From assembly GCF_014836445.1 (NCBI RefSeq), contig NZ_JACSQV010000010.1, positions 62,001-126,000 on the forward strand: DNA of 64,000 bases, read 5' to 3'. The notes beneath the pieces are model-generated. The model was not told the origin of the DNA. It searched no databases and saw only the letters and a program-made list of their open reading frames with translations. The position numbers and the translations under genes are program-made. Below are positions 42,102 through 50,169 of the stretch, in pieces. Within the stretch, counting starts at the first letter, position 1, and every line of letters starts with the position of its first letter. This stretch comes from Cellulomonas avistercoris (GTDB lineage Bacteria > Actinomycetota > Actinomycetes > Actinomycetales > Cellulomonadaceae).

Positions 42102-44159
42102 ATGGACCAGGCACCGCCGTCCGCAGTCCGCACCGTCGCGCTGCTGGGCGCGTCGGGAGCCGGCAAGACCACCCTCACCGAGGCCCTCCTGCACCGCGCC
42201 GGGGCCATCGCGCGCGCGGGCCGCGTCGAGGACGGGACCACGGTCAGCGACCACGAGCCGGAGGAGATCGCCCGCGGGATCTCCCTCGGCCTCGGCGTCG
42301 CACCCCTGCGCTGGCAGGCCGACGACGGGCAGAAGTACGACGTCACGCTGCTCGACACCCCCGGGTTCCTCGACTTCGCCGGTGCGGTCGACGCCGCCCT
42401 GAGCGCGGCCGACCTCGCGGTCGTCGTCGTCAGCGCCGTCGACGGCGTCCAGGCGGGCACCCACCTGGCGTGGCGCGCCGCTGGCGACGCGGGCGTGCCG
42501 CGGGTCGTCGTCGTCACCAAGGAGGACCGCGCGCGCGCCGACTTCCACCGGGTGCTCGCGCAGCTGCGCGACGCGTTCGGCGACGTGCTCGTGCCGCTCG
42601 AGCTGCCGTTCGGCGACGAGACGGCGTTCACGGGCGTCGCCGACGTCCTGTCCGAGGAGGGCCACGGCTACGACGCCGACGGGCAGCACCACAGCGCGCC
42701 CGTGCCGCCCGGGCTCCTCGCGGAGGAGCACCGCCTGCACGACGAGGTCACCGAGGACATCGTCGCGCACGACGACGAGCAGCTCGAGCGCTACCTGGCG
42801 GGCGACGTGCCGTCGGTCGCGGACCTGGGCCGCACGCTCGCGCAGGAGGTGTGCGCGGGTGAGGCCGTGCCCGTGCTCGTGGCCTCCGGCACGACGGGGG
42901 TCGGCGTCGACCGCCTGGTCGAGCTGCTCTGCGCGCTGTGCCCCGCGCCCGAGTCGCGGACCCGGACCGTGCGCGCGGGCGACGTCGAGGTGCCCGTCGC
43001 CCCCGACCCGGACGGGCCCGCGCTGCTGCACGCCTTCCGCACGACCGCCGACCCGTTCGTCGGGCAGGTCACGCTGTTCCGCGTGCTGTCCGGCACCGTG
43101 CGGGCCGGTGACCGGCTCGTCAACACCACGACGCGCACCGAGGAGCGCCTGCCCGGGCTGTTCCGGCTGCGCGGCAAGGAGCACCTGCCGGTCGACGCCG
43201 TCGTCGCGGGGCAGGTCGCCGCGGTCGCCAAGCTCGCGGGCACGCCCGCGGGCACGCTGCTGGCCGCCAAGGGCACGCCGGGGGTCTCGATGACGGCGCC
43301 GCCCGTGCGGGAGCGGCCCGGCGTCTACGCGCTCGCGCTGGACCCCGTCACGCAGTCCGACGACGACCGGCTGTCCGCCGCGCTGGGCCGGCTCGTCGCG
43401 GAGGACCCGACGCTCACGGTCGAGCGCGTGGGTGACCGGACCGTGCTGCGCGGCCTGGGCGACACGCACCTGGCGGTCGCGCTCGAGCGGCTCGCGCGGG
43501 TCTTCGGCGTCCACGTCACCACGTCGCCCGTGCCCGTCGGGTACCGCGAGACGATCGCGCGGCCCGTCGCGGCGGAGGGCAAGGTCAAGAAGCAGTCCGG
43601 CGGGCACGGGCAGTACGCGGTCGTGCAGCTGCGCGTCGCCCCGCTCCCGCCCGGCGCTGGCTTCGAGTTCGTCGACTCGGTCGTCGGCGGGGCCATCCCA
43701 CGGTCGTACCTGCCGGCCGTCGAGCGCGGCGTGCGCGAGGCGATGGCCGCGGGCGGGCCGCACGGCTTCCCGGTCGTCGACGTGCGCGTCGAGGTGTACG
43801 ACGGCCGGGCGCACGCGGTCGACTCGTCCGACATGGCCTTCCGCACGGCTGCCGCAGCGGGCCTCAAGGAGGCACTGGCCACCGCGGGGACCGTCGTCCT
43901 CGAGCCCGTGTGCCGCGTACGGATCACCGTGCCCACGGCCGCGCAGGGCGACGTCATGAGCGACCTGTCCGCACGGCGCGGACGCATCACCGACACCGTC
44001 TCGCTCGAAGGCGGCGAGGTCGTCGTCGAGGCGACCGTCCCCGAGGCCGAGCTGCGCCGCTACGTCCTGGACCTGCGCTCGCTGACGGGCGGCCGCGGCG
44101 ACCTGACGGTCCTCCCCGACCACTACGCCCCCTGCCCGGACCACCTCACCCCCGCCTGA
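42102..44159 (+). CDS. Elongation factor G-like GTPase (EF-G2 type)
   Basis: This 685-residue protein has the EF-G domain order: GTPase with G1 GASGAGKTT (16-24), G3 DTPGFLDF and G4 VTKED, where EF-G has NKxD; then the domain II beta-barrel, and domains III-V with HGQYAVVQLRV, GGAIPRSYLPAVERGVREAM and the C-terminal fold. This paralogue group (EF-G2/FusA2) is known in mycobacteria and other actinobacteria and lacks canonical translocase activity in some cases. The N-to-T change in G4 may alter guanine specificity. It is monocistronic. Confidence 0.9.
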   Translation: MDQAPPSAVRTVALLGASGAGKTTLTEALLHRAGAIARAGRVEDGTTVSDHEPEEIARGISLGLGVAPLRWQADDGQKYDVTLLDTPGFLDFAGAVDAALSAADLAVVVVSAVDGVQAGTHLAWRAAGDAGVPRVVVVTKEDRARADFHRVLAQLRDAFGDVLVPLELPFGDETAFTGVADVLSEEGHGYDADGQHHSAPVPPGLLAEEHRLHDEVTEDIVAHDDEQLERYLAGDVPSVADLGRTLAQEVCAGEAVPVLVASGTTGVGVDRLVELLCALCPAPESRTRTVRAGDVEVPVAPDPDGPALLHAFRTTADPFVGQVTLFRVLSGTVRAGDRLVNTTTRTEERLPGLFRLRGKEHLPVDAVVAGQVAAVAKLAGTPAGTLLAAKGTPGVSMTAPPVRERPGVYALALDPVTQSDDDRLSAALGRLVAEDPTLTVERVGDRTVLRGLGDTHLAVALERLARVFGVHVTTSPVPVGYRETIARPVAAEGKVKKQSGGHGQYAVVQLRVAPLPPGAGFEFVDSVVGGAIPRSYLPAVERGVREAMAAGGPHGFPVVDVRVEVYDGRAHAVDSSDMAFRTAAAAGLKEALATAGTVVLEPVCRVRITVPTAAQGDVMSDLSARRGRITDTVSLEGGEVVVEATVPEAELRRYVLDLRSLTGGRGDLTVLPDHYAPCPDHLTPA

Positions 44160-44201
44160 CCCCTCCACCCCCACCCCTGCCCCCCACCCCCGCCCCCCTC
44201 T

Positions 44202-44277
44202 CGCCGAGCGCGGTACTCCACCGCCGAGCGCGGCATCTACGAGTACCGCGCTGGGCGGTGGAGTACCGCGCTCGGCG
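44202..44277. repeat. CCGAGCGCGG dispersed hairpin repeat, copy A
   Basis: Arms 44202-44225 and 44254-44277 form a perfect 24-bp inverted repeat; an inner AGCGCGG/CCGCGCT pairing extends it. A C-rich tract lies to the left (about 44160-44200) and a G-rich tract to the right (44278-44325). The element lies between the EF-G2-like gene and the MazG-like gene. Shared with copies near 44709 and 63392. Confidence 0.8.
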
Positions 44278-44334
44278 GGGGTGGGGTGGGGTGGGTGGGG
44301 TGGGTGGGGTGGGTGGGGGCGGCAGGATGGGGGG
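44278..44334 (+). repeat. G-rich (GGGGTG-type) tract upstream of the MazG-like start
   Basis: The + strand has many runs of 3-5 guanines separated by single T bases, enough for G-quadruplex formation. It begins at the end of repeat copy A and reaches the GTG start of the MazG-like gene. It may also pair with the C-rich arm at about 44160-44200. Confidence 0.7.
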
Positions 44335-44682
44335 GTGGCGGAGATCGAGGAGCTGGCGGCGGCGGTGCGGGAGTTCTCGCGCGAGCGGGACTGGGAGCAG
44401 TTCCAGGACCCGAAGTCGCTGGTCCTCGCGCTGGTCGGTGAGGTCGGCGAGCTCGCCGAGCTGTTCCAGTGGGTGCCCGCCGCCGACGCGGTGGCCCGCT
44501 TCGCGGTGCCGGACCGGCAGGCGCGCGCCGCGGAGGAGATGGCCGACGTGCTCGTCTACCTGGTCCGGCTCGCCGACGTCCTGGGCGTCGACCTGGGCGC
44601 CGCGGCCCGCGCCAAGCTCGCCGACTCCCACCGCCGCTTCCCGGCAGCCACCCACCGCGGCGTCGCCCCCCACAAGCCCTGA
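44335..44682 (+). CDS. MazG-like nucleotide pyrophosphohydrolase
   Basis: This 115-residue all-alpha NTP-PPase has the MazG/dCTPase motif EVGELAELFQW (about residues 38-48) and EEMADVLVYLVRLADVLGVDL, which supply the four metal-binding acidic residues. It resembles the RS21-C6/DCTPP1 group, which hydrolyse dCTP and modified dNTPs. GTG 44335 is the first plausible start; the frame continues upstream only through the G-rich tract. The lack of a normal ribosome-binding site other than this G-rich tract is odd. It lies between two copies of the palindromic repeat. Confidence 0.85.
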   Translation: MAEIEELAAAVREFSRERDWEQFQDPKSLVLALVGEVGELAELFQWVPAADAVARFAVPDRQARAAEEMADVLVYLVRLADVLGVDLGAAARAKLADSHRRFPAATHRGVAPHKP

Positions 44683-44708
44683 CCCCTCCCCTCCCCCTCT
44701 CCCCCCCT

Positions 44709-44786
44709 CCGCCGAGCGCGGTACTCCACCGTCGAGCGCGGGTCCAAGGAGTACCGCGCTCGGCGCGCGAGTACCGCGCTCGGCGG
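44709..44786. repeat. CCGAGCGCGG dispersed hairpin repeat, copy B
   Basis: Arms 44709-44726 and 44769-44786 form a perfect 18-bp inverted repeat; the inner part carries a second GAGCGCGG/CCGCGCTC pairing. A C-rich tract precedes it and a long G-rich tract (about 44787-44850) follows. It sits between the convergent MazG-like gene and the ABC permease gene. Confidence 0.8.
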
Positions 44787-44852
44787 ATGGGGGGGCGGGC
44801 GGGCGGGGCGGGCGGGGCGGGGCGGGGCGGGGGCGCGGGGGGCGGGGCGGGG

Positions 44853-47432
44853 TCAGTCCGGGGTGGCGATGGCGTCGAGGACGCGCAGGCGTGCCGCGCG
44901 CGCACCCGGCCAGAGCGCTGCCAGCACGCCCACGACGAGCGCGAGCGCGACCATCAGCGCCAGGCCGTCCCACGGGACGACGAGCCGGTCCAGCCCCTCC
45001 TCGGCGTACACGCGCGGCAGGACCGACGCGAGCCCGACCCCGACCGCGAGGCCGACGACGGTCCCGAACACGGCCGTCAGGACGGACTCGACCGTGACGA
45101 CGCCCGCGAGCTGCAGGCGCCCCAGCCCCACGGCGCGCAGCAGCCCGATCTCGCGCGTGCGCTCGATCACCGACAGCGCGAGCGTGTTGACGATGCCCAG
45201 CACCGCGATGACCAGCGACAGGCCCAGCAGCGCGTAGAGGATCACCAGGAGCTGGTCGACCTGCGCGGCCATCTGGTCGACGAACTGGTCGCGGTCCTGC
45301 ACCGACACCACGACGTAGGGCGCGACCGCGGCGGTCACGGCGGTGCGCAGCTCGTCGTCGCCCACCCCGGGCGCCGCGTCGATGAACACGGTGTCGCTGG
45401 TCTGCGCGGGGCCCGGCGCGAGCTCGTCGAGCACGTCCTTGGTCACGATGACCGACCCCGTCGTGACGCGCGTGTCGACGACCGCGGCCACCTCGAGCGT
45501 GCGCTCGCCCGCGGCCGTGCTGACGGTCAGCTCGTCGCCGACGGCCCAACCCTCGCCCGTCACGGCCTGGTTGACCACGGCGTGGTCGTCGTCGAGGTCG
45601 TCGACGTCGCCGTCGACCACCTCGACCACGAGCGCGTCGCCGAGCACGCCGGGCTGCAGGCCCAGGACGTACGCGCCGTCGGAGGGGCCGGGCAGCACGC
45701 CCGGCTCGGGTGACGCGCCGCCGTACGTGAAGGCCAGCGACTCGGCGCGGCCCACCTCCGGCAGCGCGGTGACGTCCGCGACCGCGCCGTCGGGGATGGC
45801 CGACGTCGCCGAGCGCAGCACCAGGTCCGCCTCGGTCGCGCTCTCGACGACGCGCACCAGGGAGGCCTGCCCGGTCGCGGCGATGACGGACACGGCACCC
45901 ACGAGCGCCATGCCGATGATCAGGGCCCCGGCCGTCGAGGCGGTCCGTCGGGGGTTGCGCACGACGTTGCCCTGCGCGAGGCGGCCCAGCGGCGGCAGCG
46001 CGTGCACGAACGGCACGGCCAGCACGCGCAGCACGGCACGCGCCAGCGACGGCGACGCGACGAGCACGCCGACGAGGACGACGGCGGCCCCCGCCCCGAG
46101 CGCCGGCTCGGCACCCCGGGCGTCGGGACGCACCGCGGCGAACACCACGGCGGCGGCGCCCAGCGCGACCAGTGCCGCACCGCCGAGCCCGCGCAGGTGC
46201 AGCGACCGCTCGGGCACGGTGACCTCGCCGCGCATCGCCTCGACGGGCGCGACGAGCGCGGCGCGGCGCGCCGGGACGGCCGCCGCGACGGCCGACACGA
46301 CCGTGCCCAGCGCGAGGCACGTGACGACGCCCGTGGTCTCCAGCGGGATGTCACCGACGAGGTCCATGCCCATCGCCTCGAACACGACGCGCAGCACGCT
46401 CACGAGCCCCAGCCCGCCGACCACGCCCAGCGCGGACCCGACGAGACCGACGACCGCCGCCTGCCCGACGACGACGCCGAACACCTGCGCGGGCGACGCC
46501 CCGACGGCGCGCAGCAGCGCGAACTCGCGCACCCGCTGCCGCACCGCCATCGCGAACGTGTTGGAGATGAGGAACCCGCCGACGAACAGCGAGACCACGG
46601 CGAAGATCAGCAGGAAGGACGTGACGAACCCGAGGGTCTGGTCGATGTCGCCGCGCAGGTCGTCGCGCAGGGACTGGCCCGTGACGGCCTCGGCCCCGGT
46701 CGTGCCCGCGTCGTCCAGCGCGGCCGTGACGCGGTCGACGAGCGTCTGCTCGTCCGCGCCGTCCGCGGCGTACACGGCGACGCGGGGGACGGTCCCCTCG
46801 GCGGCGAACGCGGCCGTGGCCACGTCGACGGGCAGGTAGACGAGCGTCGCGCCCGCGAGCGGGCCGCCCGCGTCGACCTCGCCGACCACGGTCACGTCGC
46901 GCACCTCGCCGGACACCACGACCTTCGTCCGGTCACCCAGGGCCAGCCCGGACGACTCGAGCGTCGCGGACTCCAGGGCCACCTCGTCGGCGGCCCGCGG
47001 TGCGGCCCCGGCGACCAGGTCGAGCCCGGGGTCGCGCTCGTCGAACGCGACGCCGAACGACGGCGCCTGGGTGGACTGCACGGCGGTGCCGTCGGCACCG
47101 ACGAGGACGATCGAGCCGGCCAGCTCCGGCAGCGCGACGTCGACGCCCTCGACGGCCGCGACCTCGTCCGCGAGCGCGAGCGGCACGGGTGCGCGCTGCC
47201 CGCCCAGCGTCAGGCCGCCGGCGGTGTCGCCGCCGCCCGGCAGCGGCGCGTCGCCCTGCACGTAGGCGTTCGCGGGTGCCTGGGCGTCGACGATGCCGTG
47301 GAACGTGTCGGACAGCATGGTCCGCAGCGCGAACGTGCCGGCGACGAACGCGACGCCGAGCGACACGGCCAGCACCGACAGGGCGAACCGCACCGCGTGC
47401 GCGCGCACGCTGCGCAGCGTCACCCGCAGCAT
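44853..47432 (-). CDS. FtsX-like ABC transporter permease
   Basis: This 859-residue membrane protein has two FtsX-type domains, each with hydrophobic segments flanking a large periplasmic region, the arrangement of MacB- and LolC-like permeases: an N-terminal segment near residue 20, a cluster near 270-400, and another near 730-850. It starts LRVTLRSVRAHAVRFALS and ends in a cluster with GLAVGVGLASVLPRVYAE. It probably works with the ATPase encoded just upstream, exporting a peptide, lipid or antibiotic. Its ATG overlaps the ATPase stop by one base (TGATG). Confidence 0.9.
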   Translation of the reverse strand: MLRVTLRSVRAHAVRFALSVLAVSLGVAFVAGTFALRTMLSDTFHGIVDAQAPANAYVQGDAPLPGGGDTAGGLTLGGQRAPVPLALADEVAAVEGVDVALPELAGSIVLVGADGTAVQSTQAPSFGVAFDERDPGLDLVAGAAPRAADEVALESATLESSGLALGDRTKVVVSGEVRDVTVVGEVDAGGPLAGATLVYLPVDVATAAFAAEGTVPRVAVYAADGADEQTLVDRVTAALDDAGTTGAEAVTGQSLRDDLRGDIDQTLGFVTSFLLIFAVVSLFVGGFLISNTFAMAVRQRVREFALLRAVGASPAQVFGVVVGQAAVVGLVGSALGVVGGLGLVSVLRVVFEAMGMDLVGDIPLETTGVVTCLALGTVVSAVAAAVPARRAALVAPVEAMRGEVTVPERSLHLRGLGGAALVALGAAAVVFAAVRPDARGAEPALGAGAAVVLVGVLVASPSLARAVLRVLAVPFVHALPPLGRLAQGNVVRNPRRTASTAGALIIGMALVGAVSVIAATGQASLVRVVESATEADLVLRSATSAIPDGAVADVTALPEVGRAESLAFTYGGASPEPGVLPGPSDGAYVLGLQPGVLGDALVVEVVDGDVDDLDDDHAVVNQAVTGEGWAVGDELTVSTAAGERTLEVAAVVDTRVTTGSVIVTKDVLDELAPGPAQTSDTVFIDAAPGVGDDELRTAVTAAVAPYVVVSVQDRDQFVDQMAAQVDQLLVILYALLGLSLVIAVLGIVNTLALSVIERTREIGLLRAVGLGRLQLAGVVTVESVLTAVFGTVVGLAVGVGLASVLPRVYAEEGLDRLVVPWDGLALMVALALVVGVLAALWPGARAARLRVLDAIATPD

Positions 47433-48232
47433 CAGCGCACCTCGGCGGGAGCGGCGGCGTCGGCGGCGGCGGCCTGCGCGCGGCGCGTCAGGGCGCCGAG
47501 CCGCTCGAGCACCGCGTCGGACGTGGGGTCGCGCAGCTCGTCGACGATGCGCCCGTCCGCGAGGAACAGGACGCGGTCGGCGTACGACGCGGCCGTCGGG
47601 TCGTGCGTCACCATGACGACCGACTGCCCGAGCTCGTCGACGCTGTGCCGCAGGAACGACAGCACCTCGTGCGCGGACGCCGAGTCGAGGTTGCCGGTCG
47701 GCTCGTCGGCGAAGACCACGGCCGGGCGCGTGACGAGCGCGCGGGCGCAGGCGACGCGCTGCTGCTGCCCGCCGGACAGCTCGCCCGGCTTGTGGTGCAG
47801 GCGGTCGGTGAGCCCCACGGCCTGCACGACGGCGTCGAGGTGGGAGCGGTCGACCGGTCGGCGTGCGATGTCGAACGGCAGGGTGATGTTCTCGAGCGCG
47901 GTGAGCGTCGGGACCAGGTTGAACGCCTGGAAGACGAAGCCGATGCGGTCGCGGCGCAGCCGGGTCAGCTGCCGCTCCGACATCGCGGACACCTCCTCGC
48001 CGTCGACCACGACGCTGCCCGCCGTCGGGCGGTCGAGCCCGGCCAGGCAGTGCATGAGGGTCGACTTGCCCGAGCCCGACGGTCCCATGGTCGCGGTGAG
48101 CCGGCCGCGCTCGACGTCGAGGTCGACGCCCGCGAGGGCGTGGACGGCCGTGGGGCCGGAGCCGTAGGTGCGCACGAGGCCGCGCGCGGTGGCGATGGGT
48201 CCGCCGGAGCGGGTGCTGTCGATGAGGGTCAC
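47432..48232 (-). CDS. MacB/LolD-type ABC transporter ATPase
   Basis: This 266-residue ATPase has Walker A GPSGSGKST, the Q-loop FVFQAFNLVPTLTALENI, signature LSGGQQQR, Walker B VVFADEPTGNLDS and the H-loop VMVTHDP, all in order. The ALENITLPF segment is typical of the MacB/LolD group. It starts with GTG 48232 and is translationally coupled to the permease. A C-terminal Ala-rich tail (about 245-266) is unusual but short. Confidence 0.95.
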   Translation of the reverse strand: MTLIDSTRSGGPIATARGLVRTYGSGPTAVHALAGVDLDVERGRLTATMGPSGSGKSTLMHCLAGLDRPTAGSVVVDGEEVSAMSERQLTRLRRDRIGFVFQAFNLVPTLTALENITLPFDIARRPVDRSHLDAVVQAVGLTDRLHHKPGELSGGQQQRVACARALVTRPAVVFADEPTGNLDSASAHEVLSFLRHSVDELGQSVVMVTHDPTAASYADRVLFLADGRIVDELRDPTSDAVLERLGALTRRAQAAAADAAAPAEVR

Positions 48233-48506
48233 ATGGTCGATGGTCCCCTCCCGGCCGCGCCGCCGACACCCGGGACGCGCCCGGCATCCACCCTGAACTC
48301 CACCCCGTGTCGCTCAGGGTTGTCCCCGAGGGCGGAGCAGCAGGTCAAGGGGGGTGACCCACCGTCGCGGCGGGGGCGGGCCACCCCGGCGGTGGGGGGC
48401 AGCCTGAGGGTCGAACGGGGGGCCGGCCCCGATGTGCCGACGGCCCGCGGCGACCAGGCTGGACCCGACGCGGTCACCGGGACCGCCGGATGCAGGAGGT
48501 CGGACC

Positions 48507-48635
48507 ATGCTCGCAGCACTGCGCCGCGTCGGTGCCGTGGCCGGGGCGGTCGGGCTCGGGACCGCGCTGGCGCTCGCGGCCCAGCCGGCGCTGCTCACGC
48601 AGCTCGCCGGACGGCTGGTCGAGGCGGCCCCCTGA
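48507..48635 (+). CDS. Small hydrophobic peptide of unknown function
   Basis: This 42-residue ORF has an excellent AGGAGG ribosome-binding site seven bases before its ATG. The peptide starts LAALRRVGAVAGAVGLG and has one hydrophobic segment followed by an amphipathic tail ending in RLVEAAP. It lies upstream of, and in the same direction as, the YciO-family gene. It could be a membrane micropeptide; no family was recognised. Confidence 0.5.
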   Translation: MLAALRRVGAVAGAVGLGTALALAAQPALLTQLAGRLVEAAP

Positions 48636-48687
48636 CCGATGCCGGACGGGGCGCGCGCACCGCCGCGCGGACTCCTACGCTGGGCGG

Positions 48688-49305
48688 ATGGCCCGGTACT
48701 TCGACGTCCACCCCACGGACCCGCAGCCGCGGGCGATCGCCCAGGTCGTCGCGATGCTGCGTGACGACGCCGTGATCGCCTACCCCACCGACTCGATGTA
48801 CGCGCTGGGCACGCGCATCGACAACCACGACGGCGCCGACCGCATCCGCCGCATCCGGCACCTGGACGACCGGCACCACTTCACGCTGGTCTGCTGCGAC
48901 TTCGCCCAGCTGGGGCAGCTCGTGCACCTCGACAACAGCGCGTTCCGGGCCATCAAGTCCGCGACGCCCGGGCCGTACACGTTCATCCTGCCCGCGACGC
49001 CCGAGGTGCCGCGCCGGCTCGCCCACGCCAAGAAGCGCTCGGTGGGCGTGCGCATCCCCGACGACCCGGTGGCGCTGGCGATCCTGCGCGAGCTGGGCGA
49101 GCCGCTGCTGTCGTCGTCCCTGCTCATGCCGGGGCACGACTGGCCCATGACCGAGGGCTGGCAGATCAAGGAGGAGCTCGACGACGTGCTCGACGCGGTC
49201 GTGGACGCGGGCGACCGCGGCAACGAGCCGACCACGGTCGTCGACTGGACGTCCGGTGCGCCCGAGGTGGTCCGCGAGGGTGCGGGCGACCCGTCGCGGT
49301 TCTAA
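48688..49305 (+). CDS. YciO/Sua5/YrdC-family RNA-modification-type protein
   Basis: This 205-residue protein has the YrdC fold. The segment IAYPTDSMYALGTRIDN resembles the ATP/threonine-binding entry of threonylcarbamoyl-AMP synthases, and HHFTLVCCDFAQLGQLV with PGPYTFILPATPEVPRR fits the YciO subgroup more than Sua5 itself. YciO proteins may act in tRNA t6A-related chemistry, but weakly. It lacks the C-terminal Sua5 domain. The uracil-DNA glycosylase-like gene follows in the same direction. Confidence 0.88.
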   Translation: MARYFDVHPTDPQPRAIAQVVAMLRDDAVIAYPTDSMYALGTRIDNHDGADRIRRIRHLDDRHHFTLVCCDFAQLGQLVHLDNSAFRAIKSATPGPYTFILPATPEVPRRLAHAKKRSVGVRIPDDPVALAILRELGEPLLSSSLLMPGHDWPMTEGWQIKEELDDVLDAVVDAGDRGNEPTTVVDWTSGAPEVVREGAGDPSRF

Positions 49306-49318
49306 CGGGGGCGGTGCC

Positions 49319-50092
49319 GTGAGCCCGGGCCCTGCGAGCCGCACGTCGCCCGCGGACGTGCCCGGCTCCGCCGCGGACGTCGTCCGCGCGGCGGCAGCGG
49401 CGCCCGACCTCGACGCGCTCGCCGCCGTCTGCACGACGTGCCGCGCGTGCCCGCGCCTGGTCGCGTGGCGCGAGGCGAGCGCGGCCGACCCGCCCGCGCG
49501 GTACCGCGGGCAGACGTACTGGGCCCGACCGGTCCCCGGGTTCGGCGACCCGGACGCGCGCGTCGTGGTCGTCGGCCTGGCGCCCGCCGCGCACGGCGCC
49601 AACCGCACGGGGCGGATGTTCACGGGCGACCGGTCCGGGGACTTCCTGTTCGCCGCGATGCACCGCGTCGGCATGGCGTCGCAGCCCACGTCGACGTCCG
49701 CGGACGACGGCCTGACGCTGCACGACGTGCGCGTCACGGCGCCCGTGCGGTGCGCTCCCCCGGCCAACGCGCCGACGCCCGCCGAGCGCCGCACGTGCGG
49801 CCCGTGGCTGGCCCGGGAGATCGAGCTGGTCGCGCCGCGCGTCGCCGTCGTGCTCGGCGGGTTCGGGTGGCAGGCGCTGCTGACGACGCTGGCCGAGCAG
49901 GGCTGGGCCGTGCCCCGCCCCCGCCCCGCGTTCGGCCACGGCGTCGAGGTCACGCTGCGGCACACCACGCAGGCGCGCGAGCTCACGCTGCTGGGGTGCT
50001 ACCACGTGAGCCAGCAGAACACCTTCACCGGACGGCTCACGCCCGCGATGCTCGACGCGGTCCTGCGCCGCGCCCGGGACGTCGTGCGCTGA
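49319..50092 (+). CDS. Type 5 (UdgB-like) uracil-DNA glycosylase
   Basis: This 257-residue enzyme probably excises uracil and related damaged bases from DNA. The Fe-S cluster cysteines appear as C41 and C44 (TCRACPRL), with two more in APVRCAPP and RRTCGPW. The active-site loop GLAPAAHGANRTGRMFTGD and the second motif HVSQQNT match UdgB. It begins at GTG 49319, 13 nt after the preceding stop, behind GGGGGCGG. It is probably cotranscribed with the YciO-family gene. Confidence 0.9.
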   Translation: MSPGPASRTSPADVPGSAADVVRAAAAAPDLDALAAVCTTCRACPRLVAWREASAADPPARYRGQTYWARPVPGFGDPDARVVVVGLAPAAHGANRTGRMFTGDRSGDFLFAAMHRVGMASQPTSTSADDGLTLHDVRVTAPVRCAPPANAPTPAERRTCGPWLAREIELVAPRVAVVLGGFGWQALLTTLAEQGWAVPRPRPAFGHGVEVTLRHTTQARELTLLGCYHVSQQNTFTGRLTPAMLDAVLRRARDVVR

Positions 50093-50169
50093 ACTTCATC
50101 CTGCAGGGCCAGGGTTGTCCCCCTGTGGGATGACCCGCCACCGTATGTCCCGCCCCTACGCTCGCGGCC

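Noticed and set aside
44202..44786. Possible CRISPR array or mobile-element ends in the repeated palindromes
   Set aside because: The units are palindromic, unequally spaced, lack unique spacers of constant length, and no cas or transposase gene is nearby.
46002..48167. A 721-codon plus-strand frame opposite the ABC transporter genes
   Set aside because: Shadow with low-complexity composition; both ABC genes have complete motifs on the minus strand.
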